Source of the DNA: Favolaschia claudopus
Taxonomy: Eukaryota > Basidiomycota > Agaricomycetes > Agaricales > Mycenaceae
Assembly: GCA_037176885.1 (NCBI GenBank)
Contig: JAWWNJ010000041.1
Span: forward strand, 868,001-932,000
DNA length: 64,000 nt
Reading direction: 5' to 3'
The position numbers and the translations under genes were made by a program. This document shows positions 20,626-30,585 of this stretch, one piece after another. The number at the start of each line of letters is the position of its first letter. The first letter of the stretch is position 1. A model generated the notes under the pieces. That model was not told the origin of the DNA, searched no databases, and saw nothing but the letters and a program-made list of their open reading frames with translations.

Positions 20626-23600
20626 AACAGCGTCTTAAGTCTTGAGGGTGTCGATGCGGCCGGCCGGCGGCGTTGGTTGCGGCATCTTGCGCGGTGGAGA
20701 AATTGACGGGAGGGCGGGGAGGCGGCGGAATGCGTCGGGACGACGATGTCAGCGGCGTTCGGGCAGTCGAGAACGAGCGGTGGTGGCGGGTAGGTCCTCG
20801 AGATGGGGAGGAGATGGGCTAGAGAACATGGGGATGTCGTTAGTACGGCGCGGGAGGAGGGAGGAAGGGCGGGACGCACCGTATATGTATGTACGCATCG
20901 GCGTAGGCGGTGTGGATGACGCCGTCGAGAGAGCGAGTAGGCGGCGGGGTGGTGCAAGGCAGAGGTGCACGAGGGTGTTGTGGCGGGAAGGAGGATTGTT
21001 AGTGTCAACGTTGCTTGTTGTTTTTGCCGGTGTGGTGGTTGTCGGTGGCATTGTCGGCGACTTGCTGGTTGTCGTGAGGTCAAGATCTTGCGCAAGAGGG
21101 AGAAGGGAGGGAGAGGGGAAGAGAGGGGAAAGGTCGTGAATGTGGTGAGCTGGCAGCGTGAGTCACACACCTCGGAAACGGTTCCGAGTGGCGCGGGTAT
21201 CGGTGCGAGATCACCGATACTCAACGCCAGCGTCCCGTTTTGGCAATTTTGCCATTCGGAAACACAAATCTCATGTATACTCATTTGCTCGACCTTCTTT
21301 CGAAATTTTATTACATCTCAATGGAACTACTACAGCTCTTCCCCATGTTGTAATAGAAACAGCGACTTAATCAACAATTGACTTGCTTTCGGTGCATCAA
21401 ATTCCATCATCAGTTAGATTCGGGTTTGGCCTCAGCAAATGGTCAACAAATCTTGAGCATCACATTCAACACTACTCAGCCGGTCAATTAAATTGCTTCT
21501 CGTTACTAATGTGCAGTAATAGCGGATCTCCTGAACAGAGAACAATGCAAAGTCATCTGGGAGCCACAGACCGAAAACAGCACCATGGATATCAGCTTGA
21601 ATGGCGGACTCGTCCGCAGAATGAGCTAGTTAGTATTCCTGTGTAGTTTGAATGTATAGAACTATGGACTGAAGACATAGTACAGTTTTTAGCCCACATG
21701 CTTTCCTTGCCGCATTCTGGCGAATTTAGCCACTTGTCGGGCAAAATCAAAGGCATAAACTGCTTCAGGAACTTCAAGATAGATCATATTTACAAGATAT
21801 GGAACACTTCAACATTTTTATATTACCAGGACACAACAGTTTCAAAAGGTAAACATAAGTATAGTGTTATTCACTGTGTATCTCGCTGTTTTCTTGGAGT
21901 TCGTCACCGAATTCATATATCACCGTGAGGAGCGTGTTTATCATGCTGATTTTGCAATATGTTGACCTTGTAGGCTCTAAAATTATTATACGAGGCTCAG
22001 ACACGTAGAAAACGCGTTGGATGTCCCGCAACACGTCGAACTCGTCGACGGCGGGAGCCCGGACCGAGTCGTTGTCACGGTGGTCACACGGCGCTAATTG
22101 GGCGCTTATAATGAACTGCCAGTCCAGCTCTCGAAGTTCGTCGTACAATAGGATTTAGACTCAGATATTCTCGGAGAAAGAGCTAGCATACAAGTTGCAT
22201 TGGATATTGGGCGCAAAATAGAGATACAAAGGAAAGCTAGTGAGGTTTCTCGTAGCTTCGGTAAGGGACTCGAAGCTCCACACAAGTCCACACATCATGA
22301 TACCCAGCTCGGTATACAAGCAAGAAACCAGCTAGAGTGATTTGTGATTAGTGAAGTCATTTGGGACTCATCGAGAAAAGATCTCACCATTTAGTACACG
22401 AAATGCGCCGGTATTAGATCCCGACAGACAAGTGGTGTATTGCAGCTTCCTGTCGTACATATAGGCATCTGGACGGGGTGATCTGTATCTGCAAACACTT
22501 TAATTCGGGGTATCTGAGTTGTAGATGGCAAAGAAATGGACTGGCCTGGGTGTGCAGATACATCTAGGCCAATAGAGGAGCGCCCAGTGTGTTTTGAGTC
22601 GAAGTTTGAAATCGCACTATTGAGGGGACAGAAGGACACCCAAAACGACACGAATTCACTTGCTTTGCGGTAGGGATTAATGAGGAAAGGACAAACCATT
22701 TATATCAGACCAAAGTGGAGGGATCAAAATGAAAAGTCGGCGCGTCGGCGCGTTTTCGATGATGGCGCCGTAGGGTGTATAGATGCATAAATAAGACATC
22801 CGAACGCTTGTAGTACGCGGTTAGTTTGAGGAATTTGGTGGAAGAATGGGCCAGAAACAGGGTACACACTCTAGACAGATAAAGTCAGATTCTGACCACA
22901 CAAAGACGCGAGAATTTGAGCGGGAAAGAGACCCCGGCCTTCGTGTCGCGTTCGCAGGCGTTTAGAGAGCGATAAGGGGAGCCCGTTGCAGCTTGAGTTT
23001 GCGGGATTTGACTCAGAAATGGTTGAGAAATGGCTTTCACAGTCTCAGTACATAGAGATCAAATAGTTGACCTAAAAACATAGTAAGCTTGGCTGTTCTC
23101 GAGTGCAGGCACCGAAAGCTGCTGCAATCGTTTAGACATAACATAGAGGTATCTGCTGGGGCTTGGGTTCGAGAGATTTGAGCCGGAGATCATGGAGAAC
23201 AAGAGGGTAAGATGGTGTGGACTTGAGGATTAGGGACCAGAGATTGAATCGCATTTTGTGGAGCACTTTGGAGAGATATTACAGCGGAGAGCTCGTAGTC
23301 GTCTAGATGTGTGTTGGAAAGACCAAGGGCAACTTTGAATCATGAGATTTGGTGCAAAAACGAGCAAGAAACGGACGCACTTTGCTGAGTGGCTCAAATG
23401 ACATCATCCCCCAAAAGTTATTCCCATCCCCAATTTGTCTGACTTTGGACCGTGTTGGGCAATCCTGGAAGCAATTGGAAGCTTCGAATTCGATCCAATC
23501 CAAAGGATGGTTGATGGGTAGCCGCAACCTGAGGGATCGTCTGAATACTCAAGAAAAAAAGACGAGACAAAGGAAGTGGCTGTGACTAAGCAGTGAGAAG

Positions 23601-24146
23601 CGATCAATCAGCAGAGACAAACAGCACACTGGACGCAATAAGTACAAGTCGAGTAAAAGTCCATTTTACATAATTTGAAGTTGTCCAGGTAAAGGGAATC
23701 ACCTATTATAGGAACAGCATTCCAGCATGATTTACATTGCTTATATCTGTAAGAAAATCCAAGAAAATTCAGTACTGGGGGGATGATAAAATTTGATGCG
23801 CTTTTTGGTGGTGCGGGATTGATGCGGAATGTCGGGAACAAAAGGTGGGAAATGATTTTCGATGTCGGGAGCAAATGATGTTTGATGGTGATTGTCAATT
23901 GATAACATTGCGTGTGAATTAGGTATTGCAGAAAAGAAATTTGACATTTTCAAATCACAATCAAATTAATATTTATTGTGGCCCGGGAGTGCACCCAAAT
24001 AGGCAAAGAAAGGCTGCTTGATCCCGGCCCCGGAGCCAAAAAAGAATAGACTGAAAAGCCTTTGCTTTGTGGCGCTAGCCAGGCCCTGTCTGTACACAAG
24101 TAAAAAGACAATTTTTACAACTGGCTGTGTCCAGTACATTTAGTCT

Positions 24147-27100
24147 TTATCTTACAGAGTGGGCTCGCGTTCTGGCATTCTCGTTCTTTATCGGCCGCGC
24201 TTCTATGTAGCTGCTGAGAGAGCAGCGGGCGTCGACAATTTTATTGAAGCCGTTGGAAGGAGTACCAACGACCATCACGTCGACGTGTACCACCTGGAAG
24301 AGCGAAGGGGTATGGGTCACAACGGGCGGGATCTTCAATAAAGTCCTTTGCCTCAATTGACACAATTCGCAAGTCTTAATGTACCAAGTGACATCCCGCT
24401 CCATCTCAGGCCACCAGAAGCGCATTTCTATCAAGGATTTGGTAGCGAAGACGCCGCGATGAGCTAGGCTATCATGAGCCGCTCGCATCATATACATTCG
24501 GTGTTCTTTGTCTACCACCAACTGATGTGCGCTCCCCGTCGTGGATTTATGATAGAGTTTTCCATCCGCATCCTCGAAGAAGCCGGTGGCGAATCGCAGG
24601 AAGGCTTTGTATTCCTTGTCGTTCATGCCATCCGGGCGAGCCAGGGTGTTCCGCCGCCATTCCTTCATGAGGAGCAGCCGCTCGTCCGCTAGCTTCGCCG
24701 CTACAGATCGTTGGTCTTCCGAATACGGCTCCCGCTTCGTCGGGTCGTACTTCAATTCGAGGTCAGGGATCAGCGGCTCGCCTGCTGGCTTGTCGTCACC
24801 CTTTGACTGAGAGAAGACTTCGAAAACATATTCTCTACTAAGGCGGGTGTAAGCCCAGGCCTGTTCGGCGTCGTTTTCGAAGTCAGCGGCTGACCGAGCC
24901 TCATCTCCCGCCACTTCAGCTACCATATATCCACCTCGGGTGTCAATATCGTGCTTGAAATCCTCGAAATTCTTGAGAGGCGGCCAAGCACTACTTTCGG
25001 GATGAAGACCCGGCGGTTCATTATTATCGAACTCGTCTTCTGGATGATCATACTCTGGATCCCCCGGCTGAATACGCCGGCGGGAGAGCCCATCTGGCCC
25101 GAAAGTCTTGCCCGGCACATGCTTCAAAGTGAAATGAAACATTAAGATCTCCTCGATCCAGCGGTTGATCGTAGCGTTGGGTCCCATCCCCGGGTGATCC
25201 AACATGCCTTTGAGGTACTGAGCGTCGGTCTCGACAACCAGCTTGCGGCAGCCCAACAGCCAATATTGCATGTGGTCTAGCGCCCTCTTCAAGCCAAACA
25301 ATTCCCGCTTGGGCTGAGAATATCTCGACTCTCGTTCATTCAAAGGTATGGAGCTGAAGCGGGCATAATACCGCTTATTTAGGTCCAAAGGATCCCGCTG
25401 GTACACATGCACTCCAACTCCAAGGTACGACGTATCAACCGCCAGCACCACTTCGGTGTCCCATTCATATCTTATAGGTCTAAGCGCGGGACATTCTCGC
25501 AAAGCCTTCTTCAAAACTTTCATGCAGGCGTCTTGGGGCGGGCCCCACTCGAATATGACTTCTTTCCGGGTGAGCTTCTGAATCGGTTCAGCCTTGACCG
25601 TGTAGTCTTGGATGAACATCCTCATAACGCCCACAGTTCCCAGAAAGGCTTTCACGTCGTGGAAATCCTTCAGCGGGCCCCAACGCTCAATGACGCCGAT
25701 TCTATCTTCATCCGGGCGCATGCCCTCGTATGAGCAGACATGGCCGACCACCTTAAAGGTTCCCCGGCAAATCTGCAACTTCTTCCCGCTTACAGTCGCC
25801 CCAGAATAGGCTAGCCGGGTAAGTACCCGGTTGCAGTCTACCAAGTGTAACCACACGAAGACCCTTATCAGCGGGTTCTCTGGGATGGTCTCGTACGTCC
25901 CGTCAGGCTTCTCATATCGAGTGAAGCCGCCGGCGACAGGCACGTCATCTATATACGGCCGGGTAACCGCAGGAATTTCGTCTCGCAGGATGTAGGTTAC
26001 GTCTTCGTGGAAGATCGGCACAGAGTTGGTCCAACCCTGCGGCAATCTTACCAATCGAAGCGCCCCAAACGGAGTTTGGAAGGTCGTGTAATCTCGAGAT
26101 TCCGGGTCAATCAGCCGGTGGTTGTACCCAGAATAAAGATCAAACGTGGACCCACAAGCCCTTCCTGCGAAATGTTCGGCTAGATCCGCGGCGCCGGGGG
26201 GCACCCCAGAGTGCGCAATGGTTACCGCGTTCAGCGGCTCCAACGAATGCACTAACCGAATTGACTTCTTATCACTCTTCAGAACTCCAAAGTACTTCGT
26301 GCGGTACGAGCCGTTGGATGGTTCGTAGATATTGGCGTCGATACTCGCCCTAAGCACCTTGCAGACTTCTTCCAGTTGTCCCGGCGGGATGGGAATATTT
26401 CTTTCCACCCAGACCTTATGGTCTGCTTTCACCGGGAACTTGACTGGCGGGAAGAAATCCGTCCTGAAAGTTCCTCGTTCACTGTCATCCCATGCTACTG
26501 TATTTTCGTGTATAGATAACATGTGATGAACCAGCTTCATCTCTTCATCATTCAGGAACCCATCATTATGCAGTTCGTCCACTACCGCTTTCCTTTCCGC
26601 TGTGTACCTCCCTACGGGAACGAACTCTGGCGGGTGAGGGTCTAGCGGGACGAGATTCTGCAGCGGATCCCCAATGATATTTCTTTCTATCCTGAACTCG
26701 GGAGGGAGCGGCTCGAGGACCGGCTTTACTTTCAGCGCTACCGGCTTATATTTCTTCGAGAACACCTCCTTCACCTCGACTTCAGGCGGGTGATCCTCGG
26801 GAACGATTTCCTCCATCAACACCACTTTCGTTTCGTTGTGTTCGAACCCGGGCACCACCCAGTCGGCGTAGTCACAGCACTGACAGCGCTCCCCCGCTGA
26901 ATGCCGAGACCGCTCCTGTTTGAGCGACTCAACATCGGCACCGGCTGTCATGAACACAGCGGCTGGGTCCTTCAGTTTCTCTCTGACTTTATCCGTTATA
27001 TTAGCTACGATGGCTACATAGGATTCGCCGACGTTCTTTCCTTCTGTCAGCTGCTCATTATATTCCTGAAATAGCTGAGCAGCGGGTTTGTCATCAACTT

Positions 27101-27245
27101 CTGGCATGGCAGCCGCTAGGTAGGCCATTTTCGTCTCGGCCATCGAAAACCCCTCTTCTCCAGATTTCATCAAAGCGCAAATTCTAGGAACATTATTCTC
27201 GTCCAGTTCTATCTGAACCGCTAACTCTCCTTGATGGTTAATCAA
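24147..27245 (-). CDS. pol: Reverse transcriptase, RNase H and N-terminal integrase (split Pol)
   Basis: A 1,032-codon frame. RT occupies about residues 285-500, with FDLYSGYN (first catalytic Asp 369), the LPQGWTNSVPIFHEDV segment and the YIDD active site at 431-434. RNase H spans about 600-725, with acidic residues at 603, 648, 674 and 718. The integrase HHCC zinc domain (H924, H929, C959, C962) and the first catalytic Asp of the DDE triad (HVDVMV, 989) follow. Element-derived coding ends at 24167; the last codons and stop come from the nested insertion. The frame opens with TTG, so it is probably reached by frameshifting from the protease frame. The rest of integrase lies at 18619-19635. 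Confidence 0.88.
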   Translation of the reverse strand: MINHQGELAVQIELDENNVPRICALMKSGEEGFSMAETKMAYLAAAMPEVDDKPAAQLFQEYNEQLTEGKNVGESYVAIVANITDKVREKLKDPAAVFMTAGADVESLKQERSRHSAGERCQCCDYADWVVPGFEHNETKVVLMEEIVPEDHPPEVEVKEVFSKKYKPVALKVKPVLEPLPPEFRIERNIIGDPLQNLVPLDPHPPEFVPVGRYTAERKAVVDELHNDGFLNDEEMKLVHHMLSIHENTVAWDDSERGTFRTDFFPPVKFPVKADHKVWVERNIPIPPGQLEEVCKVLRASIDANIYEPSNGSYRTKYFGVLKSDKKSIRLVHSLEPLNAVTIAHSGVPPGAADLAEHFAGRACGSTFDLYSGYNHRLIDPESRDYTTFQTPFGALRLVRLPQGWTNSVPIFHEDVTYILRDEIPAVTRPYIDDVPVAGGFTRYEKPDGTYETIPENPLIRVFVWLHLVDCNRVLTRLAYSGATVSGKKLQICRGTFKVVGHVCSYEGMRPDEDRIGVIERWGPLKDFHDVKAFLGTVGVMRMFIQDYTVKAEPIQKLTRKEVIFEWGPPQDACMKVLKKALRECPALRPIRYEWDTEVVLAVDTSYLGVGVHVYQRDPLDLNKRYYARFSSIPLNERESRYSQPKRELFGLKRALDHMQYWLLGCRKLVVETDAQYLKGMLDHPGMGPNATINRWIEEILMFHFTLKHVPGKTFGPDGLSRRRIQPGDPEYDHPEDEFDNNEPPGLHPESSAWPPLKNFEDFKHDIDTRGGYMVAEVAGDEARSAADFENDAEQAWAYTRLSREYVFEVFSQSKGDDKPAGEPLIPDLELKYDPTKREPYSEDQRSVAAKLADERLLLMKEWRRNTLARPDGMNDKEYKAFLRFATGFFEDADGKLYHKSTTGSAHQLVVDKEHRMYMMRAAHDSLAHRGVFATKSLIEMRFWWPEMERDVTWYIKTCELCQLRQRTLLKIPPVVTHTPSLFQVVHVDVMVVGTPSNGFNKIVDARCSLSSYIEARPIKNENARTRAHSVR

Positions 27246-28405
27246 CTCCTCGAATTCTGAAAATTTTGTTCCTCTTCGCCGCTCGCCTGCGCAGCCGGTG
27301 GCGCATCATTTTGTACGCGCCGCACCTGCCGCCGCTGACCTCTGGGGAAGGTAGGGACGACCACCCGCTTCGAAGTGGAGGGGTCGGTCAGAGTCAGGAA
27401 CTGGTTCCCGTCAGAAGTATTTTTGATACCGCTGGCGGTCAGAATTTCGAAGGGCCGCCCCAGCAGCACTTTGTAGGCCGGGTTCCGTATAACATGCACT
27501 TGTAGGTACACTGTCATATCGCCGAACCTGAAGGGGACGTTCCTCGCTAACCCGACTGACTTTTCGGTTTGCCCGTTGGCGCTCATCATGTGGATACAGT
27601 TATCCGGGTCCCAACTGACTCCCAGCTCGGTGGCTACCGACAGGGCCATGGACACTATCTGTGATCCACCATCCAGAATGCATTCGACTTCGGCGGCCCC
27701 ATGAATGAGCGGGAAGACCACTCTCAGGGCCGCTGATTCTCCAGCAGAAGCTTCGGAGATCGCGACGAAGATTTCTCTCACCGGCTCACCATCGGCTACC
27801 GACTGCCAATATTGCACTGCCGGGTCGACGGTGATGAGAGCTCCCGCTGGCATGAGTCCATCGGCCACAGTCGAGACCTGAACTAATGCTTTGTAAGGGA
27901 GATCCTCCAAGGCTACGCTGGAGGACTCGTCATCTTCGTCGGCTTCTTTCTCTGCGTGGCTAATCAATTGCTCGAGGGTGACTCGAACAGCGGGCGAGAC
28001 TCTCTTCTTCGAGAGCAACGCCTTAGCCTGTCGCAGCAACTTCGGGCTGAGAGCGAACAGCCTCCCCAGCGGGAGTGCTATTTCCAGGTTTCCAAAGATC
28101 TCCTTTATCAAGGATTCGACCTCCTCATCTTCCTGGTCCTCTACGGGCGCCTTCAACTCGTAGTTCTTTTCGTTGGCCGCTGGCAGCGCATTTCCCGCCG
28201 GCCGAACTCTAGGTTCGTTGGGCCTTTTAGCTGGCTTGACCGGGGGAACGTTCCTATACGGAAGTTCCGGCGGCTGAGTGCCATTTTGTTCTTCTGTCTC
28301 CTCCCGCTCCTTTTCCTTGGTCTCCACGATCGCCGGCTGTGCTTCGACAGCGGGCTTTCGTATCGTCCTCGGTTTATAGGGCAACTTCGGCATCACAACT
28401 TCCAT
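27242..28405 (-). CDS. Retrotransposon aspartic protease region (pol part 1)
   Basis: A 387-codon frame from an ATG at 28405. The N-terminal 170 residues are charged linker. The retropepsin-like domain begins near residue 205, with the catalytic motif ILDGGSQIVSM at residue 245 (Asp-Gly-Gly where most families have DTG or DSG) and the typical VLLGRPFE strand about 70 residues later. It should cleave the Gag-Pol polyprotein. The frame is -1 relative to gag, 87 nt after the gag stop. Its TGA stop overlaps the first codons of the RT frame, which is again -1. Expression by frameshifting, reinitiation or separate RNAs cannot be told from sequence. Confidence 0.8.
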   Translation of the reverse strand: MEVVMPKLPYKPRTIRKPAVEAQPAIVETKEKEREETEEQNGTQPPELPYRNVPPVKPAKRPNEPRVRPAGNALPAANEKNYELKAPVEDQEDEEVESLIKEIFGNLEIALPLGRLFALSPKLLRQAKALLSKKRVSPAVRVTLEQLISHAEKEADEDDESSSVALEDLPYKALVQVSTVADGLMPAGALITVDPAVQYWQSVADGEPVREIFVAISEASAGESAALRVVFPLIHGAAEVECILDGGSQIVSMALSVATELGVSWDPDNCIHMMSANGQTEKSVGLARNVPFRFGDMTVYLQVHVIRNPAYKVLLGRPFEILTASGIKNTSDGNQFLTLTDPSTSKRVVVPTFPRGQRRQVRRVQNDAPPAAQASGEEEQNFQNSRS

Positions 28406-28491
28406 TTTCTTTCCTGCGGGCGGGCGTGCTTGTCGGTTCTCCGGGGGCTTATCCGCAGTGGGTTTCCCCTTGGCCCCCTTCCTCGAACTCT

Positions 28492-30423
28492 CTAAAAATG
28501 CTCACCTTCGACGCTGTTCCCCGTTCGGGAAGGACCAGCCCCGTTGGAAGAGCGAGAGTTCGCTGAGACAGCCGCCAGCAGAATCGCAACAGCGTTGGCG
28601 TCGAATTGCGGCGGGGGAGATTGGCTTTGATGAGCCACAAGGGGTGGTTGAACACCCCCTGAACCATGCGACTGGAGTTGCGTCACTTGCCGCTGGAGGT
28701 TTACTTGCTCAGCTCGCAAAGAAACCAATTCTTCTTCTCTCGGGTCATAGTAGAATTCCTCGTTCTGGCTGAACGCGGCTTGCGCAGCTTCCAGCTCCTG
28801 CTCGTCCATGTCAAGAACGGAGAGCTGAGCGAAGACAGACTGGTAGTTTTGCGCAGCGGCCGTGGGTTGGGCGGCCGGGCGGTACTCCTCTACCTGCTGC
28901 TTCTTGGACTTGTGCCCGTCTTTCGGGATTGGTATCCCATCGGGGAAACAGTCTCTGAACCCTACGACCTTCATCTTTCCACTCCCTATGTGGGCCTGCC
29001 GGATGAGACACTTGTCTCTAAAATGCCCAAACTTGTCGCAATAAAGACACCCCTGATCCGCCAGGTTCCCTTTGAATTGCACGGTTGGCATTCGCGGGAA
29101 AGACTGGGAGTCAGCGGCGCCCGGGACTCTGCCCGGTAGGGACTTATAGAAGGACTCTAGCTCGGCCATCCTCTTCTTGGTCGCGGCATCGATCTCTTTT
29201 AATTGGGAGGTCTGGTTATCCAGCCGCTCCATCATAGTGACGACCGACACCTTAATCGTCTCAAGAAGGGACTTGTTAGGGTCCTCTTCTTCTTTCTTTA
29301 CCGTCACGTTTGGGTGAGGTAGTATGGATCGCCCGCTCGACGCCTTTCCAGACCCGCTGGCGTTCTTGGACTTGCTCGAGTAACCCCGGTCAGAGGCGCC
29401 GAAGAACTCAGAGTTAGCGGTCGAGCGTTTTGCGATCCTTTTGGCTTCTGTCATGACCTCGGCCAGCGTCCATGTGCGGACCTCTGGCTCGTCAGCATCA
29501 TCCCCGGCAGCGGGAGGTTTCCGCTCGAGGTTCTCCAGAATCCGTTCCTTGAACTCGGGACTCAATTTGGAGAAGAACATCGGGAGAGCCTCCCGGTGCG
29601 AAATTAATTTCGAATCGAGAAGCTTGTTTGCCTCGACGTTCATGACGCGCATTAGGCGCATGAGTTCGTCTTCATCGTCCCGGTCGATCCCCTCTTCCGT
29701 GAACTTACGAAGCTGCCGGTGCAATTTCTGCACAGAGCCCTTCTTTTGGTCGACTACGGACGGGTAATTTTCCAGGATTTCTTTCTTAAAGTCGTCGAAC
29801 TTCTTAGAATACGAGGCGAATTGCCGCCATTCCTCGGCGGTTGCCTGAGCAGTATAGCGGCAGACAAACTCGTTCTTCTTATCATCCGGCGTCTCATCTA
29901 ATTCCATCATACGCTCCACATGGTCCAGGAAACGAACAAGTTCCTCCGGCTCTTCCTCTTTGAAGAGCGGGGCGTTCCTGTCCCATGGTTCCGGCGCGCG
30001 CTTCTTTCCTCGAACGACAGGGTTGTTGTTGCCGTCGTCAGCCATCGGATTATTTGAAGGGGTTGGTGAAGTGTTGAGTAGTGGTGAAGAGACAGACGAA
30101 AGAGTCGTTGACGACTGGGTAGCTGCACCGTCGGGCGTAACAGGTCTTGTGCCGGGCGGTTGAGTTGAGGTTTGTTGTTCCAGCGGAGCAGAGGGGCTCA
30201 ACGACTGGGTTTGGCGGGTACGATAAGCGTGAGCTTGGGTTCGTCCGCGCAGAGAATAGAGTTCCCGGGCAAGAGCAACAGGCGGGCGGGAAGGATCGTC
30301 AGTCTCGAGATCGAGAGCAGTGGCAGCGGCACGTAGGCTAGTGTTGGTCGACCGAGGTTTTGGCGGTGGTGCTCTAGCGGATCGTCCTTCTGAAGCCACG
30401 TCTCTTCCGAAACTAAATGGCAA
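28492..30423 (-). CDS. gag: Retrotransposon Gag polyprotein
   Basis: A 643-codon open frame starts 162 nt inside the 5' LTR. The middle third is the helical capsid-like region of retrotransposon Gag (around WRQFASYSKKFDDFKKEIL). A CCHC zinc knuckle, CLYCDKFGHFRDKC, lies in the C-terminal third and should bind the genomic RNA. The frame opens without an ATG (TTG at 30423, preceded by a stop); the first ATG is codon 127 at 30045, giving a 517-residue protein that begins MADDGNNN. The 126 codons before it are low-complexity, so 30045 is the likelier start. The protein forms the virus-like particle in which reverse transcription occurs. The protease frame lies in the -1 register downstream. Confidence 0.85.
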   Translation of the reverse strand: MPFSFGRDVASEGRSARAPPPKPRSTNTSLRAAATALDLETDDPSRPPVALARELYSLRGRTQAHAYRTRQTQSLSPSAPLEQQTSTQPPGTRPVTPDGAATQSSTTLSSVSSPLLNTSPTPSNNPMADDGNNNPVVRGKKRAPEPWDRNAPLFKEEEPEELVRFLDHVERMMELDETPDDKKNEFVCRYTAQATAEEWRQFASYSKKFDDFKKEILENYPSVVDQKKGSVQKLHRQLRKFTEEGIDRDDEDELMRLMRVMNVEANKLLDSKLISHREALPMFFSKLSPEFKERILENLERKPPAAGDDADEPEVRTWTLAEVMTEAKRIAKRSTANSEFFGASDRGYSSKSKNASGSGKASSGRSILPHPNVTVKKEEEDPNKSLLETIKVSVVTMMERLDNQTSQLKEIDAATKKRMAELESFYKSLPGRVPGAADSQSFPRMPTVQFKGNLADQGCLYCDKFGHFRDKCLIRQAHIGSGKMKVVGFRDCFPDGIPIPKDGHKSKKQQVEEYRPAAQPTAAAQNYQSVFAQLSVLDMDEQELEAAQAAFSQNEEFYYDPREEELVSLRAEQVNLQRQVTQLQSHGSGGVQPPLVAHQSQSPPPQFDANAVAILLAAVSANSRSSNGAGPSRTGNSVEGEHF

Positions 30424-30565
30424 AATCTTCTATAGCGGGCCTGGAGCTATCGGCTCAACGGGCGGGTGTATATTCTATTCTCGAGTCAACCGGCGGATGG
30501 TTCGTGCTAGTTTAGAGCAGCGTCCACAAGTGATCTCTTTCGACTTGACACAAATAATCTGTCAC

Positions 30566-30583
30566 CCCTCGCGGTGGGCTCCA
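30566..30583 (-). promoter_or_regulatory. Putative primer-binding site (PBS)
   Basis: Read on the minus strand, two bases after the LTR end comes TGGAGCCCACCGCGAGG, starting with the TGG complementary to a tRNA CCA end. I cannot name the tRNA from memory. Confidence 0.65.
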
Positions 30584-30585
30584 GA

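Larger units (their letters stand above)
19636..24166. mobile_element. 4.5-kb inverted-repeat insertion in integrase (non-autonomous DNA transposon candidate)
   Basis: The insertion is flanked by a 7-bp direct repeat GCGTTCT (19629-19635 and 24167-24173). Removing it with one repeat copy rejoins the integrase frame exactly. Near its ends are inverted repeats of about 80 bp (19647-19725 and 24075-24156). They share blocks such as CACAGCCAGTT, AAAATTGTCTTTTTAC and CAGGGCCTGGCTA. The outermost 10-11 bp on each side match poorly. The interior has no recognisable transposase: the left third is GC-rich with short repeats, the rest AT-rich with short frames only. The target duplication would suit hAT- or Mutator-like families (8-9 bp) with a mutated edge, but the family is undetermined. 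Confidence 0.75.

Noticed and set aside
20054..21284. Two long minus-strand frames (172 and 258 codons) inside the TIR insertion
   Set aside because: Low-complexity Pro/Ser/Arg composition from GC-rich repeats, no splice logic and no transposase motifs.
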